Assembly: GCF_002975175.1 (NCBI RefSeq)
Contig: NZ_PCNZ01000003.1
Location: forward strand, 186,001-250,000
Source: Bacillus sp. MYb209
Lineage (GTDB): Bacteria; Bacillota; Bacilli; Bacillales; Bacillaceae_G
Direction of reading: 5' to 3'
Length of the DNA stretch: 64,000 nucleotides
Shown here: positions 1 through 7,722 of the stretch, piece by piece
Layout of the letters: each line of letters begins with the position of its first letter
Numbering within the stretch: position 1 is the stretch's first letter
Notes under the pieces: generated by a model
Told to the model about the DNA's origin: nothing
The model's input: the letters and a program-made list of their open reading frames with translations, nothing else
The model's database searches: none
Translations under genes and position numbers: made by a program

Positions 1-33
1 ATTGAAACTCTTTCAAAAAGATTAGGCTAAAAT

Positions 34-76
34 AAAAAAGTTCTCCTTACAATAATATTCAAAGGAGAACTTTTTT
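34..76. terminator. Bidirectional rho-independent terminator
   Basis: A 9-bp stem (GTTCTCCTT / AAGGAGAAC) is flanked by A6 and T6 runs, so it can work in both directions. On the minus strand it is the first strong terminator after the symporter gene. The stretch 77-224 between them shows nothing else. Confidence 0.8.
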
Positions 77-224
77 ATTTTATAACTTTAATTTTTCAAT
101 ACCAACATACATTCTTGCATTAAAATCATTGCTTTGCAAATTTATAAGCTTAATCTATTCGGCCCTTTGCTTTAGAAAAAACTTATAAAACCACAAAAAA
201 GATTGAATTTTCAGTTTTTTATTT

Positions 225-1715
225 TTAAAATTTAACACTATCATCCACTGACACTTTTTCTTTAGAGCTTTTCCTTTCCAACTCTTTGCTCCTCTCTTCC
301 CAAAACGGTACACCTTCAATCCCTACTTTTTTAGGGTCAAAAACCGGATCTTTCCCTTCTTTTTTCTGCGTTTCATAATCTTTTAACACTTTTAATGCTG
401 TTTTGCTTAATAGTAGAATCGCTATAAGGTTTAACCATGCCATACTACCTATTCCTAAATCTCCTAGATTCCATAAAAGTGAAGCTGATTCTACACTACC
501 GATGTAAACCATAATTAAAAATCCAATTTTTAAAACTGGTTTTAACCAGCTATATTTTAATTGATGATCTAAATAAGTAAGCGTCGTTTCAGCGATATAA
601 TAGTAAGCGAGTAAAGTTGTAAATGCGAAGAAGAAAATTGCGATTGAAATAAATAATGGACCAAATCCTGTCATAACGGTTTCAACTGCTTGTTGTGTAT
701 AAATGGGACCAGCTTCAATATTGCCTATGTTCTGTACAATAGCGCTTTTCCCTTCAGGTATAACATTGTACATACCTGTAATTAATATCATAAGTGCTGT
801 CGCTGTACATACAACAATTGTATCAATGTAAACAGAAAATGCTTGAACTAATCCTTGTTTTGCAGGATGAGATACTTCAGCAGCGGCAGAACTATACGTT
901 GCTTCTCCAACACCAGCGACATTTGAAAATACTGCACGCTTTACTCCCCATGCAATAGCTGCCCCAACGATTCCTCCAAACATTTCATTCACACCAAATG
1001 CACTTGAGAAAATAAGACCAAACATATTAGGGATTTCTGTTATATTTGCAATTAAGACGATACATGTAACAATTACATAACCAATTGCCATAAATGGAAC
1101 TAACATTTGTGAAACGCCTGCAATTCTCTTTACTCCACCAAAAATAATCGCTGCCAATAATACAACTAAAAATATACCAGTTACATATTTACTAATGCCA
1201 GAAGAGTTTTCAAATCCAACCGCGATACTACTTGATTGAATACCTGGTAATAAAACGCCATATGAAAGTGTTACAACCACTGCTACAATGACCGCAAACC
1301 ATTTCATTTTTAAGCCCTTCTCAATAAAGTATGGCGTACCACCTCGATATTCATTGCCTACTTTACTTTTGTATACTTGTGCTAATGTCGATTCAACAAA
1401 TGCACTAGCTGCTCCTAATAGCGCCATCACCCACATCCAAAATACAGCTCCAGGCCCGCCAAAAGCGATAGCTGTCGCTACTCCTGCGATGTTCCCTATT
1501 CCAACCCTACCTGATAGCGCCAAACAAAATGCTTGAAAGGATGATATTCCCGTCTCTGAGCTTTTCCCTTCAAATAATAGTTTAATCATCTCTTTAAAAT
1601 AACGAATTTGTAAAAAGCGAGTCGCAATTGTGAAATACACTCCTGCTCCTAATGCAAAAATAACTAAGCCGATACTCCATACTTGCCCTACTAACCATTC
1701 TACTAATTTCTCCAT
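225..1715 (-). CDS. Alanine/amino acid:sodium symporter (AGCS family)
   Basis: This is a 496-residue polytopic membrane protein with the length and character of the alanine or glycine:cation symporter (AGCS) family. The conserved stretch with GRVGIGNIAGVATAI near residue 70 is typical of the family. It should import a small neutral amino acid with sodium. It is the last gene downstream of the hydroxyproline catabolic operon on the same strand, so import of hydroxyproline, proline or alanine is a reasonable inference, but the substrate cannot be read from sequence. It is separated from the aldehyde dehydrogenase gene by 255 bp holding a bcr1-like repeat and a terminator-like hairpin, so expression may depend on readthrough. 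The start follows a GGGGGAT ribosome site. Confidence 0.9.
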   Translation of the reverse strand: MEKLVEWLVGQVWSIGLVIFALGAGVYFTIATRFLQIRYFKEMIKLLFEGKSSETGISSFQAFCLALSGRVGIGNIAGVATAIAFGGPGAVFWMWVMALLGAASAFVESTLAQVYKSKVGNEYRGGTPYFIEKGLKMKWFAVIVAVVVTLSYGVLLPGIQSSSIAVGFENSSGISKYVTGIFLVVLLAAIIFGGVKRIAGVSQMLVPFMAIGYVIVTCIVLIANITEIPNMFGLIFSSAFGVNEMFGGIVGAAIAWGVKRAVFSNVAGVGEATYSSAAAEVSHPAKQGLVQAFSVYIDTIVVCTATALMILITGMYNVIPEGKSAIVQNIGNIEAGPIYTQQAVETVMTGFGPLFISIAIFFFAFTTLLAYYYIAETTLTYLDHQLKYSWLKPVLKIGFLIMVYIGSVESASLLWNLGDLGIGSMAWLNLIAILLLSKTALKVLKDYETQKKEGKDPVFDPKKVGIEGVPFWEERSKELERKSSKEKVSVDDSVKF

Positions 1716-1766
1716 CCAAATCCCCCTTATAATTCTTTTGAAAAAGCAATTTTATATATAAGAAAA

Positions 1767-1799
1767 CGGACAACCTTTATCCTACCTACCAGTTGTCCG
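1767..1799 (-). terminator. Attenuator-like hairpin before the symporter gene
   Basis: Read on the minus strand, an 8-bp stem (CGGACAAC / GTTGTCCG) is followed by TTTTCTT. It lies about 50 bp upstream of the symporter start and downstream of the aldehyde dehydrogenase, so it could terminate part of the operon transcripts. No promoter fits between it and the symporter start. Confidence 0.55.
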
Positions 1800-1824
1800 C
1801 ATCTCTTACTATATTTCATCATTC

Positions 1825-1976
1825 TTTTATCCCGCTATTTGTGGGTAGTATGATTCCCACCTCATGCGTTGAACACAAAGGAAGTAAGGTGGAAAATCAC
1901 CTACCGTAAATGCCCTATTGGTTCAAATACTATTCTACAGTGATGAAAAGACTCCACACTGAATATAATTTTACTT
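1825..1976 (-). repeat. bcr1-like repeat, diverged copy
   Basis: The minus strand aligns along its length with the copies at 46285-46434 and 61308-61463. It has the AAGTAAAA head, CAGTG...CACTG stem arms, a GGGC-TTTACGG core, GAGGTGGGA, and the GCGGGATAAAA tail. The ~150-bp size and architecture match what is known of bcr1 repeats in the B. cereus group; the family name is from memory. This copy is the most diverged of the three, and its head overlaps the last two codons of the aldehyde dehydrogenase gene. Confidence 0.75.
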
Positions 1977-3455
1977 GATATTTACCCAAACACTTTTCAC
2001 TTCTGTATAGTTATCAAGTGCATATGAACCTAATTCACGTCCAACACCAGATTGCTTATATCCACCAAATGGTGCAGCAGCATTTTCTAGGTTATAATCA
2101 TTAATCCACACTGTTCCTGCCTTTAATTTATTGGCAACTTGATGCCCTGTTTTAATATTTTGTGTCCATACACCCGCAGCAAGCCCATATGAAGAGCGAT
2201 TTGCTCTTTCAATTACTTCTTCTGTCGAATCAAATGGAAGTATAACGACAACTGGTCCAAAAATTTCTTCCTTAACAATTGTCATATCGTCAGTAACATT
2301 TGTGAATACTGTTGGCTGTACAAAATAACCTTTTTCAAATGCACGTTCACCGCCAGCTGCAACAGTAGCACCTTCAGCTTTTCCTTGTTCAATGTAATTT
2401 AGCACACGCTCTTGTTGTTTTTTAGATACGAGCGGTCCCATTTCAGTTTCCGCCTCCATACCTGCCCCTAGCTTCACGTTATTTGCCATTTTCACAAGTT
2501 CATTTACGACTGTTTCATAATGTTTCCGATGAACGAAAACTCGAGATCCTGCGCTACAATTTTGACCATGATTATACATAATTCCTTGGAACGCACCGTT
2601 AATCGCTTCTTCTAAGTCAGCGTCTTCTAAAATGATGTTTGGTGACTTACCACCAAGTTCTAATGTTACATGTTTAATTGTTTCTGCAGATTGACGCATA
2701 ATATATTTTCCTGTAACTGTTGAACCTGTGAAAGCTACTTTATCAATATCATGATGGTTTACAATTGCCAATCCTGCTTCAGGACCGAAACCTGGTACAA
2801 AGTTTACAACACCGTTTGGAAAACCAGCTTCTTTAAAAAGCTTCGCTGTATATAGTAAAGATAAAGGTGTTTGCTCTGCTGGTTTTAATACAATCGTACA
2901 ACCTGTCGCAAGAGCGGCTCCCATTTTCCAAGAAGACATAACGAGCGGAAAATTCCACGGAATAATTTGACCTACAACGCCAACAGGTTCATGGCGTGTG
3001 TAATTTAAATAATCTTTTGAAATTGGAATTGTTTGCCCGATAATTTTTGTAGCCCATCCCGCGTAATAGCGGTAATTTTCTACAGTCGCTGAAATATCAT
3101 CATCAAGTGCTACTTGATATGGTTTTCCATTATCTAAAGCTTCCAGCTGTGCTAATTCTTCTCTATGCTCTTCAATTAAGTCTGCTAATTTATAAATAAG
3201 ATGCGCTCTTTCAGCGGTAGTCATTTCTGCCCAAGGGCCAGATTCAAATGCAGATCTTGCCGCTTTTACTGCGACATCAATATCTTCTTCTTGCGCTTCA
3301 CATACGACTGCTAGAACATCTTCTGTTGCTGGATTGTATGTTTCAAACGTCTTTCCACTTATTGAAGAAACAAATTCACCATTAATAAACATTTTAATTT
3401 CTTCATTTAAAAACGCTTTCACTTTTGGTTTCAGCTCAATGTTTGTTGTTAACAT
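1971..3455 (-). CDS. NAD(P)-dependent aldehyde dehydrogenase, probable 2,5-dioxovalerate dehydrogenase
   Basis: A 494-residue ALDH-superfamily enzyme. It has the LELGGKSPN stretch with the general-base Glu and the GQNCSAGSR stretch with the catalytic Cys, plus IPWNFP and FTGST cofactor-site motifs. Its place at the end of the hydroxyproline operon, 18 bp after the DapA-like gene, suggests it oxidises 2,5-dioxovalerate (alpha-ketoglutarate semialdehyde) to 2-oxoglutarate, the last step of trans-4-hydroxyproline breakdown; this specificity is inferred from context. An AAGGAGGAG ribosome site supports the start. The final Lys and stop codons (AAG TAA) coincide with the head of the bcr1-like repeat. 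Confidence 0.9.
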   Translation of the reverse strand: MLTTNIELKPKVKAFLNEEIKMFINGEFVSSISGKTFETYNPATEDVLAVVCEAQEEDIDVAVKAARSAFESGPWAEMTTAERAHLIYKLADLIEEHREELAQLEALDNGKPYQVALDDDISATVENYRYYAGWATKIIGQTIPISKDYLNYTRHEPVGVVGQIIPWNFPLVMSSWKMGAALATGCTIVLKPAEQTPLSLLYTAKLFKEAGFPNGVVNFVPGFGPEAGLAIVNHHDIDKVAFTGSTVTGKYIMRQSAETIKHVTLELGGKSPNIILEDADLEEAINGAFQGIMYNHGQNCSAGSRVFVHRKHYETVVNELVKMANNVKLGAGMEAETEMGPLVSKKQQERVLNYIEQGKAEGATVAAGGERAFEKGYFVQPTVFTNVTDDMTIVKEEIFGPVVVILPFDSTEEVIERANRSSYGLAAGVWTQNIKTGHQVANKLKAGTVWINDYNLENAAAPFGGYKQSGVGRELGSYALDNYTEVKSVWVNIK

Positions 3456-3473
3456 ATATGCTCTCCTCCTTAT

Positions 3474-4370
3474 TTAAACAGCTGCATGAGCTGCAATTTC
3501 TGATAAAATCGTTTGAAGTTTTTGATCTTCTTCTATCGTTAATCCTAATCTCGGATAACGTGAAGGTCCTCCGACTTGCCCGTGTAATTCCATTGAGCGT
3601 TTAACGATTTGTACATATTTCCCTGATCCTTCAAGAAACTCGCAAAGAGGTAAAATAGCATCGTTCATTTCCCACGCTTTTTCTAATTCACCATTTTGAA
3701 AATGCTCATACATTTTCGTAACGAGTCCTGGAACGATATTTCCTGCTACTGAAACCCATCCTGTTGCACCAACTAAATAAGATTCCATAACTAAATCTTC
3801 AGATCCGCAGAAGACTTGAAAAGCACCTTCGCCTTGTCTTACTAAATCTCTCGCTTTTCGAATATCTCCGCTAGATTCTTTAATATGTGTAACATTTTCA
3901 CACTCTTTTCCAATACGGAGCATTAGTTCTGTACTCATATCAACACCGGAAGTAAATGGGTTATTGTATAACATAATTGGTATATTCACAGCGTTTGAGA
4001 TTTCTTTAAAATGAAAATAGATTTCCTCTTCTTTCGGTTTACAATAATACGAGTTTATGATTAATGCACAATCTGCTCCGTGCGCTTCTGCATGTTTCGT
4101 ATATTCAATCGTTTCTTTCGTCGTCTCCGCAGCAGTCCCAACAATGACTGGAATACGGCCATCAACTTCTTTTAATACTGTTTCTACCATGTTAAATCGT
4201 TCTTCTTTTGATAAACTAACAAATTCTCCCGTACTTCCATTAATAATAATTCCAGCTACTTTTTGCTCAATAAAGTAGTTTACGTTTTGTTTTACACCTT
4301 TCCAATCAATTTCTTGAAATTCATCCATCGGTGTTATTAATACTGGAAATGCCCCTTTAATTTTTTGCAT
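3474..4370 (-). CDS. Dihydrodipicolinate synthase family protein, probable 1-pyrroline-4-hydroxy-2-carboxylate deaminase
   Basis: About 298 residues of the DapA/N-acetylneuraminate lyase family, a TIM-barrel Schiff-base lyase. The pyruvate-binding INGSTGEF motif lies near residue 45 and the Schiff-base lysine is in HIKESSGD near residue 160. In hydroxyproline operons this family converts delta-1-pyrroline-4-hydroxy-2-carboxylate to 2,5-dioxovalerate and ammonia, which fits the ALDH next door. I prefer the ATG at 4370: a GGGAGAGA ribosome site lies 6 nt before it, whereas the in-frame codon 21 nt upstream has none. It follows the racemase-like gene directly. Confidence 0.88.
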   Translation of the reverse strand: MQKIKGAFPVLITPMDEFQEIDWKGVKQNVNYFIEQKVAGIIINGSTGEFVSLSKEERFNMVETVLKEVDGRIPVIVGTAAETTKETIEYTKHAEAHGADCALIINSYYCKPKEEEIYFHFKEISNAVNIPIMLYNNPFTSGVDMSTELMLRIGKECENVTHIKESSGDIRKARDLVRQGEGAFQVFCGSEDLVMESYLVGATGWVSVAGNIVPGLVTKMYEHFQNGELEKAWEMNDAILPLCEFLEGSGKYVQIVKRSMELHGQVGGPSRYPRLGLTIEEDQKLQTILSEIAAHAAV

Positions 4371-4392
4371 CTTTATCTCTCCCTTTAACATT

Positions 4393-5334
4393 TTATTTTA
4401 ATAAAAATCCTGTTGGAAACGGATCTGTAGGGTCTAATAGAAACGTCTGCATTCCTGTAATAAACCCTCTACTTTCAAATCGAAAAATGTATCCTAGTTC
4501 TTCTTTCTTCACTTGTTCCACTGTTATAAAGCTATTAAAAATACTTTCATTTCTAAAAGGTTTATCCGCTATATAATCATTTTTAAATAATGTATGAACA
4601 TAAGACACAATAGTAGAAACAAAACCCGGCGAACGTACTATAAAGCTATCTTCATGAAATGTAATCGACTTTATATGGTTCTTTTCTTTTTGCATAGAAT
4701 CTACTAAAATAAGTCTTTTTATTAATGACTGTTTTTGTATAGCTTGAAGTGTAGCTTCACCCCATTTTTTTAATTTAGAGATGTTTTCAATACTGATTTC
4801 TGGCGAATACGTATCCTTTTCTACAACTGCATATACTTTATCTGCCTGTATGAGAGAGTAACTTATATTACCAACCTTTAAATTTTTCTCAACCATATAA
4901 CATAGTTTGCTTTCAAACGAAACAGATACAACTTCATCATTCTCTACATATGCATCCACTGAAAAAATTCCAGATAACGTTTCAATTTTATATTGATTGG
5001 AATCTCTCTTTTTTAAATATCCACTTTCTAGTAACATCGTTATTACCGCGACAATGCCGCCGTAATGAAGAGGGATTGATCCTTCATGATTAAAAAACAA
5101 TACAGCTGCATCAACTTCATTATGAATAGAAGGAACGACAATACATCCATTTAAGCCGATAAAACCACGTGGTTCATTTAATAAGAGCTTCATTTCCTCT
5201 GCTAATTCGCCTGAAAATTGTTCATTTAATTGCTCCAAACTGTAGTAGTATTTGCATGGTACGTCTTTAATTACACGAAATGCTTCGCCATTTACGTGTA
5301 CGTCTACTGCTGTATACATTTTTTGAATGTTCAT
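4393..5334 (-). CDS. Proline racemase family protein lacking both catalytic cysteines
   Basis: A 313-residue member of the proline racemase/hydroxyproline epimerase family, recognisable by TAVDVHVNGEAFR at the N-terminus and LLNEPRG near residue 52. It overlaps the true epimerase upstream by 4 bp (ATGA). At the first active-site loop the usual PMCGHDTIG is replaced by PLHYGGIVA, and at the second the usual RSPCGTGT is replaced by RSPGFVST, so both acid/base cysteines are gone. It cannot work by the two-thiol mechanism. It may be a non-catalytic partner of the epimerase, a binding protein, or an enzyme with another chemistry. The reading frame is intact and the operon position conserved-looking, which argues against decay. 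Confidence 0.85.
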   Translation of the reverse strand: MNIQKMYTAVDVHVNGEAFRVIKDVPCKYYYSLEQLNEQFSGELAEEMKLLLNEPRGFIGLNGCIVVPSIHNEVDAAVLFFNHEGSIPLHYGGIVAVITMLLESGYLKKRDSNQYKIETLSGIFSVDAYVENDEVVSVSFESKLCYMVEKNLKVGNISYSLIQADKVYAVVEKDTYSPEISIENISKLKKWGEATLQAIQKQSLIKRLILVDSMQKEKNHIKSITFHEDSFIVRSPGFVSTIVSYVHTLFKNDYIADKPFRNESIFNSFITVEQVKKEELGYIFRFESRGFITGMQTFLLDPTDPFPTGFLLK

Positions 5335-6368
5335 TTTACATCCTCCGTTTCATGTTCCATCGGCGGAATTAGCAAAAAGCCTTCTTTAAGTGGATCCTTT
5401 TCATTGTAAAAAAATCTATGCATGCCCATAAGCCAAGCTGATCCCGTAATTTTCGTTACTACAGCTTCAATATTTTCGACATATGTTGTATTCATGACAC
5501 ACCCTTTAAATAGAGAACCTACAATACTCTCATGAACGAACTCTTCATCGATGTCAATTTTTTTATGAGCGTATAATACAGCTAACTTCGCTGATGTTCC
5601 TGTACCACATGGAGATCGATCAATTCCTCCTGGCGGAACAACAACTGTATTTTTCACATGCGCACTTTCATGAGTAGGATCTGTGTAAAATTCAATATGT
5701 GTTAATCCTCTTATAAACGAATACTCTGGATGAATGATTTCAAATTTCTCATTAATTGTATTTCTAATATGAATCGCCTTATCAATGATTGTAGAAGTAT
5801 TTTCTGGCACTAGCTCTAGACCAACTGACTTCGCATCGATAATGGCATAAAAATTACCTCCATACGCAATATCAGCCTCTACAGTTCCAATTTCTTCGAC
5901 GTGTACAGAAATATTTTTCAGTAAAAAAGCTGGTATGTTACAGAAAGAGACTTCTTTCGCTTTCCCATCTTGAACAGAAATATCTACTTCAACTAAGCCA
6001 GCTGGCGTATCTAGCTTTAAGGAAGTAATCGGTTCAACTACTGGAATTAAACCTGATTCAACTAAAGCTGTACATACACCAATTGTATCGTGGCCACACA
6101 TCGGTAAATATCCACCTGTCTCTATGTATATAACGCCTATATCAGCTTCGGAATGACACGGATCTGTTAATAATGCCCCTGACATTACATCATGACCACG
6201 TGGCTCATTCATTAGCAATTTCCGGATCCAGTCATACTCTCTTTTCATATGTAACATCTTCTCTGCCATCGTCTCTCCACTTAACTTTGGAAGTCCGCTA
6301 ATTAATGTCCTCGTTGGATTCCCACCCGTATGTGTATCAATTGTCGTAAAGACTCTTTGTGACCTCAT
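5331..6368 (-). CDS. 4-hydroxyproline 2-epimerase (proline racemase family)
   Basis: A 345-residue proline racemase-family enzyme with both catalytic cysteines: one in PMCGHDTIG near residue 93 and one in DRSPCGTGTSAKLA near residue 255. It interconverts trans-4-hydroxy-L-proline and cis-4-hydroxy-D-proline, the first step of the pathway. Epimerase rather than proline racemase activity is inferred from the surrounding D-hydroxyproline dehydrogenase, deaminase and semialdehyde dehydrogenase genes. It overlaps both neighbours by 4 bp (ATGA), which suggests translational coupling with the FAD oxidoreductase upstream and the cysteine-less paralogue downstream. Confidence 0.9.
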   Translation of the reverse strand: MRSQRVFTTIDTHTGGNPTRTLISGLPKLSGETMAEKMLHMKREYDWIRKLLMNEPRGHDVMSGALLTDPCHSEADIGVIYIETGGYLPMCGHDTIGVCTALVESGLIPVVEPITSLKLDTPAGLVEVDISVQDGKAKEVSFCNIPAFLLKNISVHVEEIGTVEADIAYGGNFYAIIDAKSVGLELVPENTSTIIDKAIHIRNTINEKFEIIHPEYSFIRGLTHIEFYTDPTHESAHVKNTVVVPPGGIDRSPCGTGTSAKLAVLYAHKKIDIDEEFVHESIVGSLFKGCVMNTTYVENIEAVVTKITGSAWLMGMHRFFYNEKDPLKEGFLLIPPMEHETEDVK

Positions 6369-7540
6369 CCGTTTAACACCCTTTCTGTAAAACGACTCAA
6401 ACGAAGTTGTTCAATAGGAATGATTGTTTCTTTGTCATTTAATAACTCTTCAATTACTTTCCCAGTTACTGCTGCAAGACTAATTCCATCACCTTCATGT
6501 CCTGCTGCTATAAAGTAGTTCGGAATATGTTCCACTCCTGAAATGATTGGCAAATGATCTTCTGTCCACGGGCGTAATCCAGCATATGAACGAATCACCA
6601 TCATATCTGCCATTTTCGGATAAAAACGAATTGCTCTGTTCGCAATACATTTAATAACCTCGTTATTTATCTTCGTATGAAACCCTACAAACTCTCTACT
6701 ACTACCAATTAAAAAATTTTGGCTTTCTGTCGGCTCAAATACAAGAGCTACTCCGTATTTTTCAGTTAAAGCATCCACTTTTCGTTTTCCGCCAAATTTA
6801 GAAATTAAATAACCAAATTCCATTACTTTACGGCAACCTACGTGTTGTTGCCTTGAAGCTACAATAATATGTCCCTTTCTCGGTTCGATTGGGATATTTA
6901 CATCTAACATCTGTCCGATTTTAGGAGCCCACACACCGGCTGCGTTCACCACTTGTTTCGCAGTAAACGTTCCATTTGTCGTTTCTACAATAAAGGAACC
7001 GTCTATATCTATTTTTATTTCTTTCACTTCTGTATGATTAAAAGCTTTCGTACCAAATTTCTTCGATGCTGCAAGAAGTGAAAAAGCAAGAAGATATGGA
7101 TTTACAGTCGAATCAGTTGCGCATTCTAAACCACCCAATAAATCATCTGCAAAAAATGGTGATTCCTCTCTTATATCTTGCCTGTCAAGCATGCGAAACG
7201 GTAATCCAGCTTCTTTTTGACGATTTACCCATTGCTGTGCTGCCTCCATTTCTTCGTCTGATTCACAAACGAGAATGCTTCCTGGCGCCCTATATTCAAA
7301 TGAGTGCTCCAACTCTTCACTTAATTCAGTTACTAATTTTTGACTTACTAACGACATTTGACTATCAAACCCTGGGTCTTTATCAATAGCCAAAATGTTC
7401 CCGTCACACCGTGAAGACGTCCCACTGACAAATTCCCCTTTTTCAATGATTGTTACGTCTCTTCCGTATTTTGATGTGTAATAAGCGATAGAACATCCTA
7501 TAATACCACCGCCTATTATTAAAACGTCACAGTGTCTCAC
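6365..7540 (-). CDS. DAO-type FAD-dependent oxidoreductase, probable D-hydroxyproline dehydrogenase subunit
   Basis: A 391-residue D-amino-acid-oxidase/glycine-oxidase-fold protein. The Rossmann motif GGGIIGCSIAYY is at the N-terminus and the C-terminal GLRPWTEDHLPI...AAGHEGDGI segment is typical of DAO FAD enzymes. It resembles the HcnC-type partner of heteromeric amine dehydrogenases, whose other subunits match the plus-strand operon at 9459-11295. It should oxidise cis-4-hydroxy-D-proline. The start is GTG at 7540 with a GGAGGGG ribosome site 6 nt upstream. It is the first gene of the minus operon, behind a consensus sigma-54 promoter. Confidence 0.87.
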   Translation of the reverse strand: MRHCDVLIIGGGIIGCSIAYYTSKYGRDVTIIEKGEFVSGTSSRCDGNILAIDKDPGFDSQMSLVSQKLVTELSEELEHSFEYRAPGSILVCESDEEMEAAQQWVNRQKEAGLPFRMLDRQDIREESPFFADDLLGGLECATDSTVNPYLLAFSLLAASKKFGTKAFNHTEVKEIKIDIDGSFIVETTNGTFTAKQVVNAAGVWAPKIGQMLDVNIPIEPRKGHIIVASRQQHVGCRKVMEFGYLISKFGGKRKVDALTEKYGVALVFEPTESQNFLIGSSREFVGFHTKINNEVIKCIANRAIRFYPKMADMMVIRSYAGLRPWTEDHLPIISGVEHIPNYFIAAGHEGDGISLAAVTGKVIEELLNDKETIIPIEQLRLSRFTERVLNG

Positions 7541-7582
7541 ATATCACCCCTCCTTTCTCCTAAATCTCTCACTTTCTATTTA

Positions 7583-7598
7583 TGCAATTGGTGTGCCA
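7583..7598 (-). promoter_or_regulatory. Sigma-54 (-24/-12) promoter of the catabolic operon
   Basis: On the minus strand the sequence reads TGGCAC-N5-TTGCA, an exact match to the SigL/RpoN consensus with the required GG/GC spacing. It is 43 bp from the GTG start of the FAD oxidoreductase and next to a sigma-54 activator gene, so it is very likely the operon promoter. Confidence 0.85.
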
Positions 7599-7722
7599 AC
7601 TCTACATACAGAACTATTTATATGAAATAATTTTTATTTGTAAAAATATTTTAAATTTATCGTAAATAGGTGTATTATTTCTTTATCACTGTCTAAATTT
7701 TTATACATACCAGGAGGACACT

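Noticed and set aside
1828-1960. Possible metabolite riboswitch before the symporter
   Set aside because: The conserved blocks match the other bcr1-like copies in unrelated contexts, so it is a dispersed repeat rather than a ligand-specific leader.
7641-7662. AT-rich near-palindrome upstream of the sigma-54 activator as a possible activator-binding site
   Set aside because: No matching sequence was found upstream of the second sigma-54 promoter, and the composition makes chance palindromes common.
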